Source of the DNA: M55B175 sp964635265
GTDB taxonomy: Bacteria > Desulfobacterota > Desulfobacteria > Desulfobacterales > Desulfosalsimonadaceae
Direction of reading: 5' to 3'
DNA: 8,873 bases
Assembly (NCBI GenBank): GCA_964635265.1
Contig: CAZWNV010000124.1
Coordinates: 1-8,873 of the forward strand
In this document: positions 1 through 5,709 of the stretch, in pieces
Layout of the letters: every line of letters begins with the position of its first letter
Position numbering within the stretch: position 1 is the first letter of the stretch
Translations under genes and position numbers: made by a program
The notes under the pieces: model-generated
What the model was told of the DNA's origin: nothing
The model's input: only the letters and a program-made list of their open reading frames with translations
The model's database searches: none

Positions 1-130
1 GGTCTCCTCGCTGCCCCTGATATCATTAACTGAGCCCCTAAGAGCCTTCAGCCGATCCTGGAAGTTACTGACTGAGTCGGTCCCGGGCCTCGGCCGGGGG
101 GGGGTGCGGAATAAATCGTTTTTTACGAAG
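1..130. other. Non-coding left edge, downstream of the carbonic anhydrase-like gene
   Basis: No credible gene is visible here; the frames that cross it lack a ribosome binding site and protein-like composition. It contains a nine-G run at 96-104 next to a GC-rich patch (CCCGG at 82-86 facing CCGGG at 94-98), and a small AT hairpin (TCGT 116-119, ACGA 125-128) just past the stop codon of the minus-strand gene. That small hairpin could help end transcription, but its stem is only four base pairs and no U-tract follows it, so I do not call it a terminator. Confidence 0.4.
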
Positions 131-649
131 TCAGCCCCTTTGGTATTTTGCCACCAGTTTGCGGTATTCTTTCGGTGCCTGCTCGATCCACCGCAGTTGG
201 TCGCCGGTGATTTCACCTTTGATTTTACCCGGGATGCCCGCAACAAAGGATCTGTCCGGAATCTCCATTCCCTGGCTGACCAGGCAGGCTGCCGCGATAA
301 GGCAATAGTTGCCGATTCTGGCATCATGGAGAAGGGTTGCGTTCATGCCGACAAGGACATGGCTCCCGATTTTGTTGCAATTGATTACGGCTGCATGCCC
401 GATCTGCACGAAGTCGCCGATGGTAAGGCTCTGGTCCGCAATGGTAAGCGATCCGGCGTGCAGCACAACATTGTCTTCCACTGCCGTGTTGCTGCCAATG
501 GCAATCCGGCCGATATCACCGCGAATTACCGCGCCGGGCCATATGCTCGAATATTCGCCGATGGTGACATCCCCGATAATACAGGCGGCATCGCTGATAA
601 AAGCAGATTCCGCGATTACAGGGGTTTTGCCGTTAACGCTTTGAATCAT
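131..649 (-). CDS. Gamma-class carbonic anhydrase-like hexapeptide-repeat protein
   Basis: This 172-residue protein has the left-handed beta-helix pattern of the gamma-carbonic anhydrase/PaaY/YrdA family (repeats such as IIGDVTIGEYSSIWPGAVIRGD) and a normal length for it. The family forms trimers with metal held by three histidines at the subunit interface. Arg43 and Asp45 (RGD) match conserved active-site residues, and His64 and His85 match the first two metal ligands. The third ligand, normally five residues after the second, is Asn90, and the catalytic Gln before the first His is Glu58 (alignment from memory). Carbonic anhydrase activity is therefore doubtful; a trimeric scaffold, an acyltransferase-like role or altered metal binding are alternatives. 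The ATG start has AGAAGG at 658-663 with eight-base spacing, inside the end of the upstream gene. The 17-base overlap suggests coupled translation. There is no signal peptide, so it is probably cytosolic. Confidence 0.88.
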   Translation of the reverse strand: MIQSVNGKTPVIAESAFISDAACIIGDVTIGEYSSIWPGAVIRGDIGRIAIGSNTAVEDNVVLHAGSLTIADQSLTIGDFVQIGHAAVINCNKIGSHVLVGMNATLLHDARIGNYCLIAAACLVSQGMEIPDRSFVAGIPGKIKGEITGDQLRWIEQAPKEYRKLVAKYQRG

Positions 650-1178
650 GGGAAACGCCTTCTTTACGGATTTTTTTCACCCAATCCGGAACCGAGGCTT
701 CGGAAGTGGAGTCATAGCCCGGAATGTAGGGCTTTAGATCCAAAATCGGGGTGCCGGCAAAGGCATCGATTGTCTTAACCTCTACCACATTGCCCCGGAC
801 CGATCGAATCCGGCACAGGCTCAGCGCAATCAGGTTCGGGCGGACGGGCGAGCGGGTGGCGAACACGCCGGTTAACGGATTATCCGGGTTCCCGCGGGGA
901 TGGACCTGCAGCCGGGATCGTTTCTCCGGCGTGTCATTTTTGTCAAACCACCAAAAGACCAGTACGTGAGAGAACCCCTCAAGCCCCAGCAAGGCGGGCT
1001 CCACCTCCTTGTCAAGCACCAGGGTGGTCCTGCCGTTTTCCTTGTGCACGCTGCCAATCGAATGGACAGTGAACTGCTGGCCTTTAAAGGGTTTCATATC
1101 CTTGGCATGTGCCGGATATGAAAAGGCAAGCGCCATACAGACGGCGCAGATCGCGATCATTACAGTTGTTGATTTCAC
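633..1178 (-). CDS. Exported TrmO-like (TsaA/YaeB domain) protein
   Basis: This 181-residue protein carries the TrmO (YaeB/TsaA) fold at about residues 36-157. Family hallmarks are GLEGFSHV (65-72), GVFATRSPVRPN (104-115) and DAFAGTPILDLKPYIPG (138-154). Cytosolic TrmO uses S-adenosylmethionine to methylate N6 of t6A37 in certain tRNAs. This copy starts with a typical Sec signal peptide: a Lys, a hydrophobic core at about 6-20, and cleavage predicted after AHA at 25. The start is GTG at 1176-1178, preceded by AAGGAG (1185-1190) at good spacing; the internal Met28 has only an AAGGA two bases away, so the signal-bearing start is favoured. A periplasmic product would have neither tRNA nor S-adenosylmethionine, so a tRNA role is unlikely. 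Its stop overlaps the start of the carbonic anhydrase-like gene. The domain is clear; the function is unknown. Confidence 0.88.
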   Translation of the reverse strand: MKSTTVMIAICAVCMALAFSYPAHAKDMKPFKGQQFTVHSIGSVHKENGRTTLVLDKEVEPALLGLEGFSHVLVFWWFDKNDTPEKRSRLQVHPRGNPDNPLTGVFATRSPVRPNLIALSLCRIRSVRGNVVEVKTIDAFAGTPILDLKPYIPGYDSTSEASVPDWVKKIRKEGVSHDSKR

Positions 1179-1268
1179 GGGGATCTCCTTTTTCGAGTGG
1201 TTTCCGGTAGAACGCTTCGGCCAAAAGCTCCTCGCAGTGTTTTTGATTTATGATAAACGAAACTGCGG

Positions 1269-1291
1269 CGGAAGACAAGGAGGAGCTTCCG
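1269..1291. repeat. Inverted repeat with a purine/pyrimidine-rich loop
   Basis: Perfect six-base arms CGGAAG (1269-1274) and CTTCCG (1286-1291) enclose an 11-base loop. On the minus strand, inside the likely leader of the TrmO-like gene, the loop reads CTCCTCCTTGT and could pair with that gene's own AAGGAG site at 1185-1190. Whether this regulates translation is inference. Confidence 0.4.
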
Positions 1292-1297
1292 GGCGGG

Positions 1298-1303
1298 ATT
1301 ATA
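1298..1303 (-). promoter_or_regulatory. Candidate -10 box for the TrmO-like/carbonic anhydrase-like operon
   Basis: The minus strand reads a perfect TATAAT here, giving a leader of roughly 110 bases before the GTG start. There is no TTGACA-like -35 box at 16-18 bases and no extended -10 TG, so the site is only a candidate; an activator would probably be needed. Confidence 0.3.
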
Positions 1304-1356
1304 GCGTATGGGTGCTCCTGCCGGATGCGTACGGAAAATCCCCGGCAAAGGCTTGT

Positions 1357-1385
1357 TTGCAGTAGTGAGCGATAAGGCTTATTTT
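1357..1385 (+). promoter_or_regulatory. Weak candidate promoter for the gabD-like gene
   Basis: TTGCAG (3 of 6 consensus) and TATTTT (4 of 6) are separated by exactly 17 bases. The palindrome ATAAG-G-CTTAT (1372-1382) overlaps the -10 end, and a second palindrome lies about 25 bases downstream. That is where repressor operators commonly sit. The boxes are weak, so confidence is low. Confidence 0.3.
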
Positions 1386-1408
1386 AAGGGATCGTGGGGG
1401 TTTGGGAT

Positions 1409-1422
1409 ACACCATGTGGTGT
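1409..1422. repeat. 14-base palindrome, candidate operator, ahead of the gabD-like gene
   Basis: ACACCA-TG-TGGTGT has perfect six-base arms around a two-base centre. It sits 44 bases before the dehydrogenase ATG and shortly after the candidate promoter. The size and symmetry suit a dimeric transcription factor such as a GntR- or LacI-type regulator, but no regulator gene is in the window to pair with it. Confidence 0.4.
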
Positions 1423-1465
1423 TTTGGCAAACAGGGATGCGCCAATAAGGAAGAAGGAGTATATC

Positions 1466-2926
1466 ATGCTGGAATTACAGGACTCATCTTTGTTCAGGGA
1501 GCAGGCCTTTATCAGCGGCAGATGGGTGGATGCGGATACAGAAAGACGTTTGGATGTCGGCAATCCGGCAACCGGCAAAAGGATCGGCTCTGTTCCGGAC
1601 ATGGGGCGCGAGGAGGTGGCCAGAGCCATTGATGCGGCAGAGGCGGCTTTCTTTATGTGGCGGGAGGAGACCGCGAAGGCGCGGGCGAACTTTCTGCGGC
1701 GCTGGCACGATCTGATGATGGAAAACCGGGAGGATCTCGCCAGGCTCATGACTGCCGAGCAGGGCAAACCCCTGGCGGAATCCCGCGGCGAAATCGCTTA
1801 TGCCGCAGCTTTTATTGAGTGGTTTGCGGAGGAAGCCAAACGATGTTACGGCGATGTGATCCCTTCGCCGATGGCGGAAAGCCGGATCCTGACGATCAAG
1901 GTGCCCGTCGGTGTCTGCGCGGCCATTACCCCCTGGAATTTTCCATCGGCGATGATCGCCCGCAAAGCCGCGGCCGCGCTGGCAGCGGGCTGTACCATGG
2001 TGGTCAAGCCGGCCGGGCAAACCCCTTTTTCGGCCCTGGCAATGGCCGAACTCGCCCGTCGCGCCGGGATTCCCGGCGGGGTTTTCAATGTTGTAATCGG
2101 GGATTCGAAAACCATCGGGTTGGAGTTGACGGAGAATCCGACAATCCGGAAACTCAGTTTTACCGGATCCACCGAAGTCGGTAAAAGGCTGATACAGCAG
2201 AGTGCGCCCACTGTTAAACGCCTCTCTCTCGAGCTGGGCGGTCATGCGCCTTTTATCGTGTTCCCCGATGCCGACCTCGATGCCGCCGTATCCGGGGCTA
2301 TGGCCTCCAAGTATCGGAATTCGGGCCAGACCTGTGTTTGTGCCAACCGCTTTTACGTGCACGAGGACATCTATGATGAATTCGTCTCCCGGCTGACCGG
2401 GTCCGTGAAGCGGCTCAAGGTGGCGGAGGGCTTTGCCGAAGGGGCCCAGCAGGGGCCGTTGATCGATATGGATGCTGTGGAGAAGGTGGAGGCACAGATC
2501 AGCGACGCCCTGAACAAAGGCGGCGAGATCCTGTGCGGGGGAAGCCGGCACGCATTGGGCGGCACGTTTTTCGAGCCCACCGTGATCGCTGAGGCAACGC
2601 CGGACATGCGGATCGCCGGTGAGGAAACCTTCGGACCCGTGGCTCCGGTTTTTCGATTCCGGGAGGAAACCGCGGTCATCGGCATGGCCAACAGTACGGA
2701 TTACGGACTTGCGGCCTACTTTTATACCCGGGATGCGGGCCGTGTCTGGCGGGTGGCCGAGGCGCTGGAATTCGGAATTATCGGTATCAACACCGGGCTT
2801 ATTTCCACGGAGGCAGCCCCCTTTGGCGGAATGAAACAATCCGGTTTCGGCCGGGAGGGCTCCAAATACGGAATCGATGAATACCTGGAGATCAAGTACC
2901 TCAACATGGCAGGGGTGAGCGGCTAG
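1466..2926 (+). CDS. gabD: Succinate-semialdehyde dehydrogenase (NAD(P)+), GabD-like
   Basis: This 486-residue aldehyde dehydrogenase resembles E. coli GabD along its whole length (482 residues), from the N-terminal SSLFREQAFISG to the C-terminal YLEIKY. It should oxidise succinate semialdehyde to succinate with NAD(P)+ in the cytosol, feeding 4-aminobutyrate or related carbon into the TCA cycle. Visible residues are PWNFP with Asn158, KPA with Lys181, the cofactor loop GSTEVG (235-239), general base Glu256 in LELGG, nucleophile Cys290 in GQTCVC, and EETFGP (387-392). Cys292 beside the nucleophile makes the CxC arrangement that acts as a redox switch in human SSADH. The ATG at 1466 follows AAGGAG (1454-1459) at six-base spacing; an earlier in-frame start would add 24 unconserved residues. 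No gabT or permease is adjacent, so the source of the aldehyde is open, and glutarate semialdehyde is an alternative substrate. Confidence 0.93.
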   Translation: MLELQDSSLFREQAFISGRWVDADTERRLDVGNPATGKRIGSVPDMGREEVARAIDAAEAAFFMWREETAKARANFLRRWHDLMMENREDLARLMTAEQGKPLAESRGEIAYAAAFIEWFAEEAKRCYGDVIPSPMAESRILTIKVPVGVCAAITPWNFPSAMIARKAAAALAAGCTMVVKPAGQTPFSALAMAELARRAGIPGGVFNVVIGDSKTIGLELTENPTIRKLSFTGSTEVGKRLIQQSAPTVKRLSLELGGHAPFIVFPDADLDAAVSGAMASKYRNSGQTCVCANRFYVHEDIYDEFVSRLTGSVKRLKVAEGFAEGAQQGPLIDMDAVEKVEAQISDALNKGGEILCGGSRHALGGTFFEPTVIAEATPDMRIAGEETFGPVAPVFRFREETAVIGMANSTDYGLAAYFYTRDAGRVWRVAEALEFGIIGINTGLISTEAAPFGGMKQSGFGREGSKYGIDEYLEIKYLNMAGVSG

Positions 2927-2946
2927 GAGGAAATGGCCGCAAAGCC

Positions 2947-3921
2947 TTATCTGGCTGGCAGCTGAAAAATCTCCGCCTGTTTTCCTTCTGCTGTTACGTG
3001 TAAGGATTGCCCGTCGGGTGTGAAGCAGATTGCTTCCCGCTGGGCGAAGCCGCGCCGGTTCTGGGGAAGGGGCAGCGGAAGAACAACCGGTTTGCCGCGT
3101 AATGCATCCGCCCAGGATTGCGTGGGCCTGCGGGGAAACAGGTAGGCATGCTTGTAGGTCAGCACCACCGCGCGGCGGCCGTCCGGAGAAAGATCCAGGG
3201 CGGTGGGCTGGGAGCGGTTTTTTCCGTATTGCTGCAGCAGATCTTTTTTCGAAGGCGGCGGGATCCGGTCTACCTTCGCGACGTTGCGGGCAGTGAGGGG
3301 CATATCCGAGGCGGCGGGCTTTAAGGGCAGCTCAAACAGCAGGGGCGGTTTGTCCCGCTTGCTCAGGACCAGAACCTTTTGGCCGGCCGCATCCACGGCC
3401 ACACCTTCTGCGTCGCGGCTGCCATCCGGGTAAGTGAAGACGATGCGCCAGGCTACTTCCACAGTGGCGGAATTGCCGAACCGGCCGTCCTGCAGGCGGG
3501 GTTCTTCCGTTATGTAGAGGGTGCAGGTGTCCCGGACCTTCCTGTTGTCCCCAAAGTCGGCGATGAGAATCATGGGACGCCCCTTCCAGGCGAAGGTGTC
3601 GATCCCTTCCCAATCCCGGTTCGCTGCCCCTTCAATCAATATGCGCCCCCGGCTTCCGCCGTCTTTTCCCAGGGCGTAGATAAAGGCTCCGTTCCCGCTG
3701 TCGTTGATTGCCCAGAAAAGATCATCGGTTCCCAGAGCCGCATCCATACCGGAGCATTCGGCAAGCCGCTCATCACCAAGCCGGCCCGCCAACCGGGCAG
3801 GGCCGAATGGTGCCGGTTTTTTACTGAAGCCGGCTTTCCCGCCGTCAGCCAGAGCTCCCTGCAGGCCGGGGCAAAAGCAGAAGCAAGCCAGAATTGCTAT
3901 ATATGGGACAGCTTTTTTCAT
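2947..3921 (-). CDS. Secreted beta-propeller-like protein of unknown function
   Basis: This 324-residue protein begins with a Sec signal peptide (two Lys, a hydrophobic stretch to about residue 22, likely cut after ALA at 26). An ILAC at 10-13 is a poor, very early lipobox, so a lipoprotein is possible but less likely. The mature part shows blade-like repeats: NDSGN (73-77), NRDWEGID (101-108), ADFGDN (121-126), DAEGVAVD (170-177), ALDLSPDGRR (241-250) and CFTPDGQSLHVT (299-310). Acidic NDSGN/DWEGID/GDN motifs of this kind occur in a widespread group of exported proteins without a settled role; the acidic loops could bind metal. I recognise no catalytic set. It lies 41 bases after the phosphoribosyltransferase gene and is probably cotranscribed with it. 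The ATG at 3921 has only a weak AGAGA-type ribosome site. Confidence 0.85.
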   Translation of the reverse strand: MKKAVPYIAILACFCFCPGLQGALADGGKAGFSKKPAPFGPARLAGRLGDERLAECSGMDAALGTDDLFWAINDSGNGAFIYALGKDGGSRGRILIEGAANRDWEGIDTFAWKGRPMILIADFGDNRKVRDTCTLYITEEPRLQDGRFGNSATVEVAWRIVFTYPDGSRDAEGVAVDAAGQKVLVLSKRDKPPLLFELPLKPAASDMPLTARNVAKVDRIPPPSKKDLLQQYGKNRSQPTALDLSPDGRRAVVLTYKHAYLFPRRPTQSWADALRGKPVVLPLPLPQNRRGFAQREAICFTPDGQSLHVTAEGKQAEIFQLPAR

Positions 3922-3962
3922 GGAGGATCTCTTGATACTTTCCCGAAGATACAGCGGAGCTT

Positions 3963-4640
3963 CTATGCAAGATCAAGCATCCTGAGAAGCTCCTGTTCTG
4001 AGATGTCGGACCAGTTTTCATAGGCCTCTGCCACGGCAAAGCGTGCTCCGCCGCGGATATTCGGGCAGAACAGGCGGTCCGCCTTTTCCGCCACTGCCGT
4101 GGCAGACTGCGAATGGGCGGTGGGTACCGCCACCACGATTTCATTGGCCTTTGCATTTTTCACAGCATCAATAGCGCAGAACATGGTAAATCCAGAGGCC
4201 AGTCCATCGTCGACCAGAACGGCGGTTTTGCCGGCAAGCGCCGGAAAGGGGCGCCCGCCTCGCAGGCTCCGGTTTCTCTGCTTCACCTTTGCTGTGGTTT
4301 TTTCAATGCCTTCCCGCACATCGTGGTCTGTAAGCTCCAGGCGCTTCAGCAGGGCCTCGTTCATCCGTATGGTGCCGTCAAATGCAACTGCCCCGTATCC
4401 GGCCTCGCTGTTCCACGGAAGGGTGATCTTGCTGACCGCTGCAATATCAAAGGCAATTTTTGTGACCTCTGACACGGCCATGGCCACGGGCACCCCGCCT
4501 GCGGGGATGGCCAGAAGGATCGCATTCTCCCCGACCGCCTCCCGGATCATGTCTCCCAGGATTTCCCCTGCATGCTCCCGGTTGCGAAACACATACGGGC
4601 GGTTGGCAAATTCGGATAAGGAAATGATGTTGTCATTCAT
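3963..4640 (-). CDS. Phosphoribosyltransferase-domain protein (PRTase type I fold)
   Basis: This 225-residue protein belongs to the type I phosphoribosyltransferase superfamily. The PRPP-binding motif is AVLVDDGLASGFTM (140-153), a hydrophobic strand followed by Asp-Asp and the small-residue loop. An earlier loop, IPAGGVPVA (45-53), matches the VPRGGVPVA seen in stand-alone PRTases of this group, with Ala in place of Arg. The C-terminal YENWSDISEQE (207-217) is also typical of this uncharacterised branch (compare mycobacterial Rv0571c-type proteins). Such proteins are predicted to act on PRPP or a phosphoribosyl product, but the substrate is not known, and no purine or pyrimidine gene is nearby. 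It has no signal peptide and should be cytosolic. The ATG at 4640 has a poor ribosome site. A secreted propeller-like gene follows 41 bases downstream. Confidence 0.88.
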   Translation of the reverse strand: MNDNIISLSEFANRPYVFRNREHAGEILGDMIREAVGENAILLAIPAGGVPVAMAVSEVTKIAFDIAAVSKITLPWNSEAGYGAVAFDGTIRMNEALLKRLELTDHDVREGIEKTTAKVKQRNRSLRGGRPFPALAGKTAVLVDDGLASGFTMFCAIDAVKNAKANEIVVAVPTAHSQSATAVAEKADRLFCPNIRGGARFAVAEAYENWSDISEQELLRMLDLA

Positions 4641-4734
4641 ATGCGGCTTTGGAATCCCCGCCGGAGATTTATTTTATAATTACTAATCCTTGCAGCCTTT
4701 CGCAATGACCGGGGTTTCCAGATAATCAAAGATG

Positions 4735-4763
4735 AGTATAACATGGCCTTGCCGATTGGAAAA
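4735..4763 (-). promoter_or_regulatory. Candidate promoter for the phosphoribosyltransferase/secreted-protein pair
   Basis: On the minus strand, TTTTCC (4758-4763) is followed after exactly 17 bases by TATACT (4735-4740). The -10 matches consensus at 5 of 6 positions and the -35 at 3 of 6. It would give a leader of roughly 90 bases before the ATG at 4640. Confidence 0.35.
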
Positions 4764-4765
4764 GG

Positions 4766-4789
4766 ACTGATCGCGGCACTGATCCCGGC
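4766..4789. repeat. Two tandem copies of a 12-base unit
   Basis: ACTGATCGCGGC (4766-4777) is followed immediately by ACTGATCCCGGC (4778-4789), differing at one position. The pair sits just upstream of the -35 box of the candidate minus-strand promoter. Adjacent direct repeats there can bind a regulator, but a chance duplication is equally possible. Confidence 0.5.
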
Positions 4790-4794
4790 AAATG

Positions 4795-4809
4795 AACCGG
4801 TCACCGGTT
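4795..4809. repeat. 15-base perfect palindrome over the EamA stop codon
   Basis: AACCGGT-C-ACCGGTT is perfectly symmetric around C4802 and includes the EamA stop (4801-4803). As RNA it could form only a short hairpin (five pairs, five-base loop), and no U-tract follows in the direction of EamA transcription. A DNA-binding site or chance are therefore more likely than a terminator. Confidence 0.4.
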
Positions 4810-5709
4810 GCAGCTTATGAAGACCAGGCCGATTACGCCGATGAATACACCCAGAACGGTGATGGGCGTCGGACGCTCTTTGAGGATGAAAAAGGAGAGG
4901 GGCAATATCAGAATGGGCGCTATGGCAGTGATCAACACCGTTTTGCCGGCCCCGATCAACTGCATAGCAGATATCAGGGCGACCGCGGCTACACCGTAAC
5001 TCAGCACTCCGGCACCTGCGGCCAGGGCGATGTTGGAAAAACCGTATTGCTTGAACTGCAGTACCGTTTCTTTCTGCCTGCACAGCACGAAAAGGGTCAG
5101 TCCCAGAGCGGAGACAAGGATCCTTACTGCCGCGGCAACGAAGGGGTCGATGCCGGTAATCCCCAGCTTGAGAAGCGAGGCTCCGGTAGTCCAGGATACC
5201 GCCGCCATTAAGGCCAGAAATACGCCCCTTGCGTCTGCTCTTTTCACGGCCTTTGATGTCAGGGGCACCTTATTGCCCAAAACGACCACCAGGTAAACAC
5301 CGCCTACCACCAGGAACCCCCCTGTTATATTCACCAGGGTAAAGGGCTCGTTTAGAAAGAAAATCGCCACGAACATGGTGAGCACCGGGAAAGTGCATTG
5401 CGCAATGGGAAAGCCCCGGGAGACATCAATAAAGCTCAGGCTTTTGATATAGGCGGTATCGCCGATGCTGAAAGAAATAAGACCCGCAACGGCAATCAGC
5501 AGCATCCGGGAAAGGGGGGTGGCAAGCAGCGTGTCCATCCGGCCGGTGAACACAATGAAGGCCGTCAGAATAACAGCTCCCACCCACAGGCGAACCGTAT
5601 TGAGCGACAGGATATCGATCCGCGTGGTCAGGAATTTGTTGATAATCGCGCTGCCCGCCCATGCCATGGCGGTGATCAGCGCATATCCGATGCCCGGCAG
5701 TGTGTTCAT
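4801..5709 (-). CDS. EamA/DMT-superfamily permease (10 membrane helices)
   Basis: This 302-residue inner-membrane protein is made of two EamA repeats (about 5-143 and 163-299), each with five hydrophobic segments, as in RhaT/YdcZ-type drug/metabolite transporters. Family-like features are FFLNEP near the end of repeat 1 (117-122) and FFILKERPTPITVLG near the end of repeat 2 (273-287). These proteins export or exchange small metabolites such as amino acids or nucleotide-related compounds; the sequence does not show which. The ATG start overlaps the MFS stop in an ATGA, so translation is probably coupled. The AAGG of the upstream A9-GG tract is the only ribosome site, nine bases before the ATG. 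The frame is open far upstream, but that part is an out-of-frame reading of the MFS gene and is excluded. Confidence 0.9.
   Translation of the reverse strand: MNTLPGIGYALITAMAWAGSAIINKFLTTRIDILSLNTVRLWVGAVILTAFIVFTGRMDTLLATPLSRMLLIAVAGLISFSIGDTAYIKSLSFIDVSRGFPIAQCTFPVLTMFVAIFFLNEPFTLVNITGGFLVVGGVYLVVVLGNKVPLTSKAVKRADARGVFLALMAAVSWTTGASLLKLGITGIDPFVAAAVRILVSALGLTLFVLCRQKETVLQFKQYGFSNIALAAGAGVLSYGVAAVALISAMQLIGAGKTVLITAIAPILILPLSFFILKERPTPITVLGVFIGVIGLVFISCNR

Larger units (their letters stand above)
1179..1465. other. Divergent intergenic region between the TrmO-like and gabD-like genes
   Basis: This 287-base spacer must carry control signals for both divergent units. For the minus strand there is a perfect TATAAT (1298-1303) with no recognisable -35 box. 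For the plus strand there is TTGCAG (1357-1362), 17 bases, then TATTTT (1380-1385), a weak sigma-70 match. Inverted repeats lie at 1269-1291, 1319-1347 (TGCCGG facing CCGGCA), 1372-1382 and 1409-1422. A 46-codon open frame at 1308-1448 lacks a suitably placed ribosome binding site and is not called. Confidence 0.5.
4641..4800. other. Spacer between the EamA permease and phosphoribosyltransferase genes
   Basis: No gene is visible in these 160 bases. They contain a candidate minus-strand promoter (4735-4763), a second AT-rich TATAAA-like stretch (4673-4678, minus strand) and a tandem repeat (4766-4789). A palindrome (4795-4809) spans the edge with EamA. The spacing and candidate promoter suggest the downstream pair is transcribed separately from the transporters. 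Confidence 0.4.

Noticed and set aside
104..778. Plus-strand frame of 224 codons opposite the carbonic anhydrase-like gene
   Set aside because: It begins next to the nine-G run without a ribosome site and covers the overlap of two recognised minus-strand genes.
1084..1278. 64-codon minus-strand frame overlapping the start of the TrmO-like gene
   Set aside because: It overlaps the signal-peptide region in another frame and has no convincing start signal.
1424..1442. Possible sigma-54 promoter (TTGGCA...TGC) before the gabD-like gene
   Set aside because: The GG and GC elements are 11 bases apart instead of the required 10, and the match is poor.
1308..1448. 46-codon plus-strand frame just before the gabD-like gene
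   Set aside because: The only ribosome-site-like sequence is more than 20 bases upstream, it spans the candidate promoter and palindrome, and its product resembles nothing I know.
1484..2839. Long open frame of 451 codons antisense to the dehydrogenase
   Set aside because: It lies wholly over a strongly conserved GabD-like gene, has no family-like motifs, and is Gly/His/Arg-rich as GC-rich antisense frames usually are.
2931..2960. Possible bidirectional terminator between the convergent genes
   Set aside because: Only a four-pair AGCC/GGCT stem is present, with no T-tract on either side.
3379..4023. Plus-strand frame of 214 codons opposite the secreted protein and phosphoribosyltransferase
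   Set aside because: No ribosome site or recognisable domain; it shadows two well-supported minus-strand genes.
4646..4667. Stretch resembling a tRNA 3' end (GGAATCCCCGCCGGAG)
   Set aside because: The T-loop TTCGAAT is not present and no acceptor or anticodon arms can be found upstream on either strand.
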